Part shown: positions 13,020 through 26,197 of the stretch, piece after piece
How positions within the stretch are numbered: the stretch's first letter is position 1
Layout: every line of letters begins with the position of its first letter
NCBI GenBank assembly: GCA_025766275.1
Contig: JAFKAC010000194.1
Location: forward strand, 1-64,000
Direction: 5' to 3'
DNA length: 64,000 nucleotides
From: Lactarius indigo
Lineage: Eukaryota > Basidiomycota > Agaricomycetes > Russulales > Russulaceae
Made by a program: the position numbers and the translations under genes
Notes under the pieces: model-generated
The model's input: only the letters and a program-made list of their open reading frames with translations
Databases searched by the model: none
What the model was told of the DNA's origin: nothing

Positions 13020-14330
13020 TCACAGTTACGCTGGCATCCAATGTCCGGGACTATCTCAATACAAGAACCCCCATAGCCAGGATCGGGTGTGGGCTCAAGT
13101 TGATGGGGCTTTCAATCGCACATGTCTGTGACTGGTGCTATGGCCCTGAGCAATGCGTTAGTTGAGTTTGGAATATGTAAGCTCTACTCAATATTCCTCA
13201 ATTATGAAGCACCGTACGTCCAGAATTTGATCCAAGTCAGGCGTCCCAAACTCATGACATCGAAACCCAGAGCGAGTCAACGCCCAGAGTAAACACGCAA
13301 TAACTCTGGTGCGGCCTACAGGGTCTCAGTGATGGCGGTGAATCCATCATTGTCGCAGCCTGGGTTTGAGTGATGTATGGGGCCATTGTCGTACGGCCAG
13401 GGGTTTAGGATCCGAGGAGCAAGTAGCCATCGAGCAGCGGGATTGTGCAAGCCAAGATCTGTACATTTGCAGTCAGCTGGGTGCTTGAGGATGGACGACC
13501 CAGATAAGGAGGAGGGGAGCTGCACGGGAGCTGGATGTGCTGGACAAGACTTCTTCGATGCCATGAGGAAGTTCTGGAATGTGATAGCGTGCACGGCGAT
13601 GTCGGGGATGTCGCGCCACATAGGGCTACACAGATCAGGGGTACGGATAGGCCAGCTCAGGACACGGAGACGAATGCAATCGTGGAGGTCTTGATACCGT
13701 GCCGATGCTTCGGATGAAAGGACACAGCTTGCAGCTGGTAGCTCGGACGCTCTCTGCGATCTCCACGTCATAGCCGGTCTCACCGACGTAAGTCACCCAG
13801 GGACCTGCCAAGGGGTGGTAGTATGGCGGGCGACCCGCACATGAGATTCTGAGATTCTTTCAAGCCAATAAAAAATGTTACACATACAGACTTGGAAAAA
13901 CATAGGCATAAACTGGAAAGAGCCGTCGTTGGTCACATGGTCCTCCTTTCTGACGCCGAAGTCACCAGTCGCAAGGAGACCCCACATAAATCGAGCTGTG
14001 CAAATAGTTTGCACACGTAAACTGCACATTCTCTCTGGGCTGCTCGGTCACACAATGCGCTGATCGCCGATGGGAAGCTCCGGTGGCCGAGGATGCATCT
14101 AAGGCGAGGAACCGCTCGTCTGTGCCCGGCGACCCGTGGCCAGCGCTGTGGAAGGTGTGCAGAGTCAGATATGGCCTCAGTGTACTTGATGCCAGGGAAG
14201 CTAGGAGTTGAGATGGGTCAGGACAGATCTCCATCGCTCACTCATACCAGTAGCACGGTGAAGGTTGCGTTGGCACGTACAGTGGTGGAGGGCTGGACAC
14301 ATCAGCAAATAAAATTGTAATTTTTATGTG
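13020..14330 (-). pseudogene. Conserved unidentified block X, copy 2
   Basis: Second copy of the unidentified minus-strand block. Recognisable parts are MTWRSQRASELPA and DIPDIAVHAITFQNFLMASKKS around 13550-13780, and SNPGCDNDGFTAITETL-stop at the 3' end near 13316-13370. The 5' part (MTQQ exon and the FVRWPYN stretch) is missing or unrecognisable to the right, where sequence becomes unique at about 14330. It is therefore a truncated copy. Confidence 0.4.
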
Positions 14331-15269
14331 CTTACCAAAATCGAAAGAGCTTACGTAGGTTATAATCGGATTTGGGTTTACCGTGAAATAACAATCGCTT
14401 GTAGTTGAGCCGTGATTACGAATCGACTATTATATGCAGCATATAGGTGCTTATGATTCTCATGGTCACACGCAGCCCAACTGTAAGCACCTATATTTAC
14501 TCATTGTGCTCATCGATCTGGGTGGCCCACAACCGATCTGACCCGCCTTCTTTTCTTTGTTCCGGTAGGGTATCCCCTATCACTCAAAAGCAGAGCAGAG
14601 CACTCCCGCTGCCTCATGCGCGTGACTCTCACTAAATCCACCTGCGCCTTCCTCCGCTGCAGGACCCCCTGCAGCTGCACCATCTTATCCGCCAGCCTCC
14701 GGTTGGCACAGTACCAACAGCAACAACCGCCATCGGTCCCGCCGAGTGCGAGTAGGGCTTCAGATTCCACCGGGCATAGGTGCTCTTCGTAACGACCCCC
14801 GATTCAACAACCTCCGTGGGCTCATCTGAACATCTCTGCCTTTCCCATGTCATCCAAGGACACGCTCGTCGACCACTGGCACACTGCACGGGCTGCCGCG
14901 ATCCTCAAGCAGGTATGTCCTAGCTCCAGCCCTTTCGTTACTCTCCCTCATCTTCATCTGGCGTGCAGCATGATTAGGACCTTGTCACGAAAGTTGCCCG
15001 CAGCCGTCGTCTTTCACCCCCGCACTGTCGAATCGCTTGTCTGGGAAGCTCAGCGTGCAGACCTCGCGAGCGTCGGTGTTTCGAAATCCTCATCACCCGC
15101 TTGCTCTGGCCGCCGTTCATTTGGCGCAGTCGTCGACGGACGCGTCGCCACGGCCAACAGTCCGTCAATGACACTTCCCGAGTTGCAGCGAGGCAAAATA
15201 TGAACTGGATAACCCTCCAACATTCCTGAGGCGTGGACAACATTCTCCCTGGACCCCTTCGCCGGCACG
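14331..15269. other. Unique stretch, no gene assigned
   Basis: Not shared with the other array units. A plus-strand frame begins MSSKDTLVDHWHTARAAAIL at 14847, followed by a plausible gtatgt donor. I could not follow a protein family through it. It may be the 5' part of the TOM70-like relic that follows, or unrelated. Confidence 0.3.
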
Positions 15270-15777
15270 AGCGTCATTCAGCGCCCTGAAGCCCCCCTGG
15301 TCATTGATACCGATATTTCGTCCATCACCTCAGAAAATAAGCGCGGCATCGTTATTGGGCGTCGCTGCTGCCGCCATCGCCGTCGAAGGTCGCTTATAGT
15401 GAGGCTGACGAGGAGAGCCTTCGCTCGGGAAGGGGCCGAGGTAGAGGACTATGGTTGCGTGTCCCATTCCGCTCTGCCCGCACCTTATGCTCATGCTCAC
15501 CTTTTGATGCACCAGATCAAGGCGCTCTCTAAAGAGGTAAGCTCGTCCCGGTATGTCAATTCCAGTGGACAGGAGTGTAAGTTACTTGCGGCTTCACTGA
15601 AGCAAAAGGGTAACAACGCGTAGCAAGCCCAAAGCTTTGTTAAAGCCGAACAGTACTACACGTGCGCTATTGAGGTATCGCCTCACCCCGGACCCTGCTA
15701 TGTGAGTATGTAGCTGCCACAGCACGAGGAAGTGGTGGTGGATCGCGACGAGGCGCTCAAGCTCGACTTAACTTAAG
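15270..15777 (+). pseudogene. TOM70-like (TPR import receptor) relic
   Basis: Two signatures of the mitochondrial outer-membrane import receptor Tom70 appear in order. First, TSENKRGIVIG (about 15328-15360) followed, after a frame slip, by an Ala-rich stretch like the N-terminal membrane anchor. Second, the first TPR unit: LKQKGNNA, an in-frame TAG at 15621-15623, then FVKAEQYYTCAIEVSPHPG, another TAG at about 15708-15710, then LPQHEEVVVDRDEALKLD. The two stops and the missing downstream TPRs show a dead fragment. Homology then ends abruptly at about 15770. Confidence 0.6.
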
Positions 15778-16439
15778 TTACGGGTACGGGTCTCGCAGGT
15801 ACGGGTCAGGGTGGCCATTCTCGGACCCGTGCCACGGGTACTTGCAGGTACGACTAGCTACAACATGCTACTTACCACGACTCATTTCGTGTTTGCATTT
15901 GACTTTCGACTGCGACAATGTTCAGGCTGCATCAGATCATCTCCGTGTGGCTTAGCTGCCATATCGGACTCACTCCCACAACATCCGACGTCCAAGTCAC
16001 CACTTCACCATCAATTTCTCTCACGTTTCCCCCATCCCATCCCATCCATCCACATGCAATCTCTCCCCCTCTCTTCAGTTGGACGACAACAGCGCGCGTG
16101 TTCATCTCACCAATGGCACTCATAGACCAGCCACGCGTTCCAACGTCTTGTGCTGTCTCGGTTCGGCATGTCCGCATTGGTGGCTTCTAGCAATGTGACT
16201 AGATATCCATTTTATCCAGGTCATCTCCGCTCTCTTCCAGCAGTACAGGTGGCTCATCTGCACCTCTCTCGTCGCCTCTCCTCTCCCTCATTATTCGGTC
16301 TCGGTATTCTTACGTCTATGGTGCAGCTCTTGAGACGCTACGTTTTTTGTTTTTTTGTTTTGTTTTTACTACGTTTTCTACTGACTTATTTGTCGTGCCT
16401 ATTTATTGGCCTCAACATAGGGCCCTGACCGCTCAACAA

Positions 16440-16735
16440 GGCGATATGGCGATGACGACTATGCCGGCGGGGCTATGACCCATGGCATGACCACAACTGC
16501 AACGAGGTGACGACGATTGCAATGACAGGGCAATCACAACGACCGTGGCCTCGACAATGATATGTGGTGAGTGCGACGAAGATCACGCCGACGAGGTGAC
16601 CACAATGACCACGGCAACTAGGTGACCACGACGAGGCGACCACAGCAATGAGGTGACTACGATGGGCGACTTCGATGAGACCACGGCAACCACGGCGACG
16701 GCGACGACAATGACTATGGGGTGACGACGACCTCG
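16440..16735. repeat. Imperfect ACGA/GACCAC minisatellite
   Basis: Degenerate triplet-based repeats such as gtgaccacgacgaggcgacc run for about 300 bp. No sustained protein motif is encoded. Confidence 0.7.
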
Positions 16736-17274
16736 AGCATGAGAAGCTACTGATAGGAATAGAGAAACATATTATTGCTAGAATACACAGTGTTCCCGTG
16801 GTAACATCTACATAAGTATAATACTGTTGTGCATGGTATTGATGACCTTTAGTATAGCGGTAATTTGTGTCACGTTCTCAAATTGTTATGTTAGCACTCA
16901 TGTCACGCGTGGCCCATGTTCGAATCCGTCTTAATCCAGTTTACCGGTGTGCCTTAGTATTGACCTTAGTAACTTAGTATTATGAAATACGATAATAATT
17001 AAGATAGAGCAAGAAACAAAAAGATCAAAGACGGGTACAGTGATGGCATTGTAATTTTTCTACTAGCTACCCTCTGAATTATAACCGATTATAAGCGCAC
17101 ACAATCCAAGTGAAGAGTTTGAGTTCATGAAAGGCAATACAATCTGCAAAAGCAAATATAAGCGATTACCATTCATGGGCATAATTGCCAAACGATTTCA
17201 AAACCATCGAACGACCATAATCGCTTTCGGCGATTTGTAATCCCGGACCTGCTCAGACCGCTTACGGCGATTAT

Positions 17275-17292
17275 AAGTGGTTATAACCACTT
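17275..17292. repeat. 18-bp perfect palindrome
   Basis: AAGTGGTTATAACCACTT is its own reverse complement. It sits at the end of the AT-rich stretch, just before the leader shared by the DLD copies. A function is not evident. Confidence 0.7.
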
Positions 17293-17329
17293 GTCAACCT
17301 TTTTTTTATTTGCTGATGCACTGCTCCTT

Positions 17330-19257
<1,928 letters not shown>

Positions 19258-20013
19258 AGTAGAGAGCAATGGCCATTATGTGAGAGGACTATGGGAAGCG
19301 TCGCGTGCATACATATCGATCACATTTTCTCCGTCGGGTTGTTCACCATCCTGATTGTACTGTATTTGGGGCACCTACGACATGTGGGCCATCTACATAA
19401 CGCCAATACTAATCCCCACTTTACCTTTTTTTTTTGCCTGTGGTAGGTTACTTGCAGTCATGTGATTACTTGCCCGTTCAAGGGCCGGTTTACCTTGGAT
19501 CAGTGCCATTGGTTGTGTCGCTTTTAAAGTTGTCTCCCATAGACCTTATATTTCATCTCGCCATCTCCCGGCCTTCTCATCCGAGTGAATGACAAAATTA
19601 ATGTTTACTGTGTTTTCCTGGTGCTTATTGGTGCTTATTCAGACGCCAAAAGTCGTGAGAGAACGTTTGCATCGCATGTGCTTCGACAAGTCATTTTCAT
19701 GCGGCGATGATACCCCAGGATCATCGAGACATCCACGATAAGCTAGACAGGTAGACAGTGTTCTTAAACGTATTCCATCTCTTAGACTATATGTCACACA
19801 CCGTAGCAACACATAATCCGGCTTCGTGGATCCACAGATCGCATAGCCTGTTTTTCAGAGATAATGCTCTGTTCTTGGATCAATGGTATTGATTCATCAC
19901 TTTTACGATTCGAGAACCATCACTACATGATACAGCTAGCGTACTACGATAAAACGTTCGGATAAGATATAATAAAATGGTGTCACCGAAACATATAGCC
20001 TCGCAGATACCCA

Positions 20014-23000
20014 TCACTCGTTCATTCGCTCCGATAGTAGTTCGACGATCTCTGCGAATCCTCTTGCTTTGGCCTCGTCCAACGGAGTCCTGCCTTCGTT
20101 ACCGCGCGCGTTCACATCCCCCCATGCTTCAATAATGATCGCACAACTTCCAGATGTCCATTGTAGGCTGCATCGTGCAACGGGACCCGGCCTCGGCTAT
20201 CGCGCGCATTGACTTTGGCATTGTGCTCAAGAAGTATCTCGACAACCTCGAGACACCCAGGGTACGCTGCAAGGTGGAGTGGGGTCGATTGATCTTCCCG
20301 CTGGGCTTCCAGGTCTACGCCACGGTCGAGTAGCCACCGCACAACATCAGGAAATCCTTCGCGCGATGCGTGATGCAGAGGAGTTTCGTCGAGGTCGTTC
20401 CGGATATTCAGATCGGCGCCATTCTCCAGTAGCAACCATACAATCTCGACGTCCCTTTTGGCGAGTGCTGCGTGCAAGGGAGTCCCGTCGCGACCACCCT
20501 TGGCGTTGACATCCTGCGGGCGCTTCAAAAGTACATATTCTACCAGGGCCAAATTCCCGATCCGTAGGGCGTAATATAAGGGGGATGCGTTTGGTTGTCC
20601 TGGGCTTCTCTCGGGAATTGAGGACCCGTCAACGTTGTGGAGCCAGACCCATGCAGCGAAATATGGCTTGCCTGCGTCAAACAGTTCATCGATCCCATTC
20701 TTCACGTGCGACAAAACATTTTCGATCTTGACGTGGTCGAACCAGCGCGTTGCTGCGTATAGGGCCAAGGGAAAGCCCGTGATGCTGTCACGATTAACTT
20801 GCTCATCAAGTCGGAGGAGGATACCTAGAGACGCTTGCGCTAGAATCGTGTGCGCGGACTCGAGTCGAATATGGAATCGAGACTCCTCTCCGACACAACT
20901 CGCAAGCCGATTTGATGTCAAGAACTCTTTCACCGAGAAGTGCGAGAACTGAACGACCCGCGAACCACCATCCATGACGACGGTCACCAAACTGGAGCAT
21001 GCTGACAGCACTGCTTCTTCGTTATCTTCCCACCGCCAATCTGCATTCAACTTCGGGCCTCCTCTCGCGTCGAAGTCGATGGCAAGGACTTCGGCAAGTT
21101 CTTCGACTCGAAGCGGACGAACGGCGACGGTCAGGCATTGTAGTAGACGATAGGCGTGATCTCCGTTAGCCCGGCTGATTTCCCTTAGAATCCGTTCGTA
21201 TGTCTCGTCCAGGGACTTGGGTAATTCGTCCAGGATGCTGAGGACGCTCGATGGGAAACAATGACGTAATATCTCCAATTGACAAATACCCATCGGAACC
21301 TGCGTGGAATCTTTCTTTAGCGTGCACAACAACGGAGTAGTGACGGGCTTACATTCCATCAGCCTTAGTTGAGAGTCTTTCGACCACCACGTCCCTTTCC
21401 TCGCTCTCCATCGACGCATCCTCGAGTCCGAGTAAACAACCGAGTTGACATAGTTCGCGATATCCGCGTTCTGTCCGCTTTCGTCGTGAAGTGAGATCCG
21501 GTAGGCTGCCAGTGGCTCGAGGGCATTACGGATGTCGATCTCGGGTCGACTCGTGATACACATATGCAAGTTCGAAAGTTTCAGCCCGACGAGATCCTTG
21601 ACAAGTCGCAGGACCTTTTCGCGAGGTGATGGCACCCCTGATGTGTTGAGCATTCGTCAACGGCATCTAAGATGAGGTAGATTGGTGTTTGTCCGAGGGC
21701 CACGAGCATGGTCTTGAGGCACTGCGCGAGTGCGTCCTCATTTGGCTGGACTAATCCCTGACGATGAGCGGAGTACAAGGCATGAAGAATATCGCAGTAA
21801 ACATCGGACTGATGAGAGAGCTGGATGAGAAGGGAGGAGAGGAGAGCACGGGAGTCCTGCTTTGCGGTGTCCTTGAAGTCAAAATAGAAGTAGGCCATCG
21901 ACGCGAGCCCGGCATTGCAGACGTCTTCTATATCTCGGATGATCACGGAGCTAGATGAAATCACAGCTTGAGCGCGACTATAGACGCAATTCGTCAGGGA
22001 GAAACTAACCTGAGAATACTCTTTCCCGAGCCCGCTGAGGGATAGGAAGGAGTTAGTATGAATTCGGTCGGAGAGCAAGGGACGTACGTTTTCCATGAAC
22101 CCACAACAGGCAGCCATCGGCCCTCCAACCGTTGAAGGCGTCACCTCGAGTGAGCCATGTTGCGGTACCCTCGTGGTGGGCACCACAGGCGGTATTGTAA
22201 TTGATGGACGGATCAGGGGGAGAGATCCAGTTTCGGAGGTCATGTCGAAGCTGGTTGCCTGTTAACTATGTAAGCGACGGTGGTCAAGAACAGCAGGCGC
22301 TGGGGAGATCACTGACGGCTCATATCGTCTACGGTGTTCACGATCTGTTGTATTGCTGCGCTCCTTTGCTTCCCTTCTGAGCGAGCCAAAGAGTGAGGAC
22401 GTCGTGTAGAATAGATAATCAGAATCACATACCATCGAGGATTAGCTTCACATCGTCGTTGATGACTGCCACCCTATGATCGACTTGTTTCACTCCATCG
22501 TTGACTGTCCGCACATTTTGGTCAACGCGTTGGACCCCCTCGCCGACGACCTGGACCCTCTCGTCGACACACTCTACCTTCCCGTCGACCTCTTGCACCC
22601 CCTTCTTGACACCCTCCACCTGGAAACCAACGCCGATCACCTTGTCGTCCACACTATGCGTCAGCCTCAGGACTTCGGAAATCGCCATCCGCGCCTCGTC
22701 TTGTGTCAATCTGTCCAGTTTCTGCAGCGCGTCCTCGATATCTCGTCTTCCAACAAGCTTTTTGAAGAATTTCTCTGAATAAAATCTGAGATAGATCAGA
22801 GAAAAATGGAGAATAACGCACTCGCTCTCCTTGTCTGATTTCCTTGGTCGCTATCGCGAAGATAGACAACACCTCCACCATAATCTTTACTATAACATCC
22901 GTCATAGCTGCCGTCTGTGGAACTTCGGTGTAGGCCTCGAGTCGTTTGAAAAAGTTCTCAATACGTTCAAAGATGTCGATGAGAATGTCGTGACTGGCAG

Positions 23001-23465
23001 CAACATCCTTGGATGCCTGAATGATCGGGCTGTCACAATGGTCCGCAAGGTGTGCTAAACGGAGATACTCACCAAGAGCAGGACTCCAATTCCAGCAAAT
23101 CACTTTGGCGGGCGAGAACACCTGTAAAACAAAGGTGAGAGCACAAATCGTGGAACGAGGCATTCTCCGATACTCACCAAACCAGCACCCTCACCGAGTG
23201 TAGCGGAGCATGCGTATAGCACGTTTACCGTCGGATTAAGCCACTTTGTCAACCTCTCGTCGTCTCTCCGAGACTGCTCGAACTCCTCAACCTGGGCTTT
23301 GAGCACGGCGAGAATTGCATCGGGAGTGTCGCAGGTCTTGAGCCAGGCGGCTAAGGGATGAGATGTGATGTCGTACCCCGTTTGCTTTTTGTAGGCCTTG
23401 AAGGCAGTTTTGAAGATAGCGTCGAAGTTGGAGGAAGAGGTGGTTGGGAGTGGGGACTGAGACAT
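20014..23465 (-). pseudogene. NLR copy 3 (Goodbye-NACHT-ankyrin), several single-base frameshifts
   Basis: Same exon layout as the copy at 9091-12626; ATG at 23465, expected stop at 20014-20016. Walker A (GSGKSIL) is preserved at about 22011-22035. Compared with the intact copy it has one-base deletions at about 22830 (end of exon 3), about 21650 (just after Walker B DAVDEC), about 21396 (RWRAEERD), about 21284 (FRWVFCQLE) and about 20122 (KHGGNVN). The heptad linker is the shortest of the array. All the changes are single-base losses, so assembly error should be excluded before calling it dead. Confidence 0.8.
22528..22640 (-). repeat. Contracted 21-bp heptad repeat, NLR copy 3
   Basis: Only about five units remain between KKGVQEVDGKVECVDERVQ and the conserved VKQVDHRVAVINDDVKL block. 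This is the shortest linker in the array. Confidence 0.75.
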
Positions 23466-23859
23466 GGTGTAACGGTATGGCGTCGATTTGGGTTGGGAGG
23501 CAAGTAGATAACCTGCAGTGTGACGGCAATTAAACGGATAGAGCGGAGGCAGGACGAGGCACAGCCGCACAGCCTCGTGTACTGCAAATATCTGGATAAG
23601 GATGATAGACGCGCTACCGACCTGATAAGGATAGACGCGGCAACTTGGTGACGACATAGCGGATGCAGCGTCTAGTGAAGGGAAAGTTGACGGAAGAACG
23701 GACTGTGGCCGATGACAATGGCTCGGGGCTCATACTAGTTGTTAGTTACCTAGCACAGTCTAAGGTACGGCACAACAAGACCCAAATAGCATATGACTAA
23801 CCAACGCACTCATCTATAGTTCATTTTTTCTTGTGTACGATACGTAGTACTATAATACA

Positions 23860-25365
23860 GTATGGTTATGCTAGTGTCCGATTTCCGGAACGATCTCGAT
23901 ACAAAGATACCCCCACGCCCATGATCGGGTATGGCTCAAGTTTTAATTGCATGTGTCTAGCGCTATCGCTCAGAGCAATGCGTTTGTTGAGTTTGGAACA
24001 TTTAAACTCTACGTCCCAATCACGAAGCACAGCACATCCAAAAGTTGATACAAATTGGGAGTCCGAGCCCCATAACCTACGGAACACATAGTAAGCCCAT
24101 GTCGGAGTAAAGAGGCAATACGTTTGATGCGCCCCACAAGATCCCACGAATGGCGGAGTATCCACAGTGTTGCAGCCCAGGTTCGAGCCAACTGTAATGT
24201 CATAGAGGGTCACGGCGCCATTGTCGTACGGCCGGGAGTTGAGGAAGCTGAGGGGTGGGTAGTCATCAAGCAGCGAGATTGTGCGAACGATGATCTCGTT
24301 TCCAGTCATCTGAGTGGTCACGGATAGTTGAGGAGGTGGAGAGATGCACAGGAGCCGCTTATGTTAGACGTGACTACCTCAATGCTATGACGAGAAGTTC
24401 CGGTATCTGATAGCGTGCGCGGCAGTGCCAGGGGTGCCGCAGCCCATAAGGCTACAAGAATCACAGAGCACAAATAGGTCAGCTCAGGTCATGGAGGCAG
24501 GCATACTCGTAGAGGCTTTGATACCTGTTGCATAGGTTCCGGATGAAGGGAGGCGCGGCCTGCACCTGGTATCTCGCATGCTGATAGTATTATGAAAAGT
24601 TGCCGCCGGAGAGTCTCGCCGCAATCTCCAGCTCGTAGCTGGTTGTCTCGTCGACAGAAGTAACCCCGGGACATGTGAAAGGGTGGTGAGATGGTGGGTG
24701 ACCTGTACGCGAGCTTCTAAGACTCTTCCAAGCTAATTAAAAATGCCATACGTACAAGTTATGGAGAATATAGACACAAACCGGACAGGCCATCGTCGGC
24801 CACATGGCCCCTTTTCCGACGACGAAGTCAATGTTCGCGAGGACTGATCCCGCATGCGCCGAGCTGCTCGAACAGTTTACGTACATACCTTGCGTGTTCT
24901 ATTTTGGCAGCTTGCTCATACGACATGCTAATGAAACCCGAGTGGCAGATGATGTATCTAAAGCAAGGAACCAGGCGTCCATCCCCGACGACCTGCGGTG
25001 GGTGCCGCGGAAGATGTGCGGGGTCGGATAGTACGTACGCCAAGGTCGGGCTCGAAAGAGATGGGTCGAATCTGCGCATCCCCGTCGTAAACTCGTAGGA
25101 TGGTGAGGGGACCGTCGGTGAGGTCTCTGAGCACAAGCTTAGCAATGGGCCCGTCGCAGCGAGCGCATAGAAGAATGTGTTGTATGGCCAGCGCACGAAC
25201 ATCGCAGAGGGGTTACCGTCATCACTCATCGTGGTCACGGGCTCTCTCGATGCAGGCCCGGAATTTGCAGCCCTCTGCAGCCTGTTGGAATGCTTGCACG
25301 GTGTCGCCCACTACATAGGGGGAGAGGCTGATATGAGGTGTCGAAGAGAGCGTTTGCTGGGTCAT
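23860..25365 (-). pseudogene. Conserved unidentified block X, copy 3
   Basis: The most complete copy of the unidentified block. A candidate start is the ATG at 25365 (MTQQTLSSTPHISLSPYV), followed by GDTVQAFQQAAEG, then FVRWPYNTFFYALAATG (near 25195-25145), GDGRLVPCFRYIICHSGF (near 24990-24940), YEQAAKIEHARYVRKLFEQL and, at the 3' end, SFLNSRPYDNGAVTLYDIT (near 24190-24250). The pieces lie in different frames separated by splice-like sites. I cannot assign a family. Confidence 0.4.
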
Positions 25366-25879
25366 GGACGCGTCATCGAGAGTCGATGTGTTACCACAAT
25401 GCGCCAGTGAGATGGACGAAGGACGAAGGACGTGGTATCGAAGCGAGGGTGGTATCTGGGTGCGGAACAACAAGTTCAGCTACATTACAGCATCTACACA
25501 AGAGCACTTATGTGCTCTTCAGATCTTAGATCCAAACTACTAGGTGCTGTGCTAGCTCGTGATTTATTGATCACGAGAGCCAAGGGACGCACCAACTGCA
25601 CTGTAATTGCATCTGAAGCATGACCTGAATTGTCCACGTCACATAGAAGTTAGAATCCAGAATCCGTTTGTTACTAGGGTTTGAGGAATTAGATCGGCTT
25701 TTACGCAGGGAGTGATTCAGAGGTCTCAGCCCACGGTTCAGGAACCAACTCAGCGATTTGGCGAGCACGTACAGTGGCGGAGGGCTGGACACTGCTCTTT
25801 ACGGAGAGAGAGATCGTGCCAGAGTCAATAAGTACAATATTATGTAACGTAGAAACAACTTCTGCAGGGTTCGGACCTC

Positions 25880-25888
25880 GGTTCGGAC
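25880..25888. repeat. 9-bp target-site duplication, left copy
   Basis: GGTTCGGAC directly precedes the element terminus CAGACTCC; the same 9 bp follow the right terminus at 47023-47031. The undisturbed sequence is seen in the paralogous DLD leader at about 17403-17411, where GGTTCGGAC occurs once followed by cagtctata. Confidence 0.92.
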
Positions 25889-26144
25889 CAGACTCCTTCC
25901 CGTTTCGATGCTCCGCGTAAGAGACTATTACTCACTGTGCACGTGTTTCTTCCCACAGCCACTTTCCTTTTATATCCTAACTTTGCGTCTCATTACGCTA
26001 CGCACCGACTGGGGACACTTGTGTCGGCTTCTCCTGGGGCATGATGCATGGTGCTCTTTCGTGTCGATCTCTGTTTTTTTAAATTGTAAACGCGAGTGTC
26101 CGTATTCGGAAAATATAATAAATTTATTGCTTGCTTGACATTGG
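25889..26144. repeat. Left terminal inverted repeat of the DUF6589/RecQ element (256 bp)
   Basis: It matches the reverse complement of 46985-47022 joined to 31482-31696. The outer 35 bp and long inner stretches (for example ctacgcaccgactgggga and ttgtaaacgcgagtgtc) are identical. The least similar part is about 25924-25945. Confidence 0.92.
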
Positions 26145-26197
26145 GATCAGCGCGTGCATATGTGGTGTATACATCTTCATTGCTGTGCCCTATTCCG

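Larger units (their letters stand above)
15778..17329. other. Repeat-rich intergenic stretch without a gene
   Basis: It begins with short gggtacgggt-like repeats (15778-15850), contains CT-rich sequence (about 15980-16090) and a T-rich tract (16340-16380), then an imperfect GAC/ACC triplet minisatellite (16440-16735), then AT-rich sequence with several cgattataag-like words. I see no supported coding region. Confidence 0.6.

Noticed and set aside
15778..15850. Possible hAT MITE end (gggtacgggt repeats)
   Set aside because: I found no matching inverted end or target duplication before the DLD leader at 17330.
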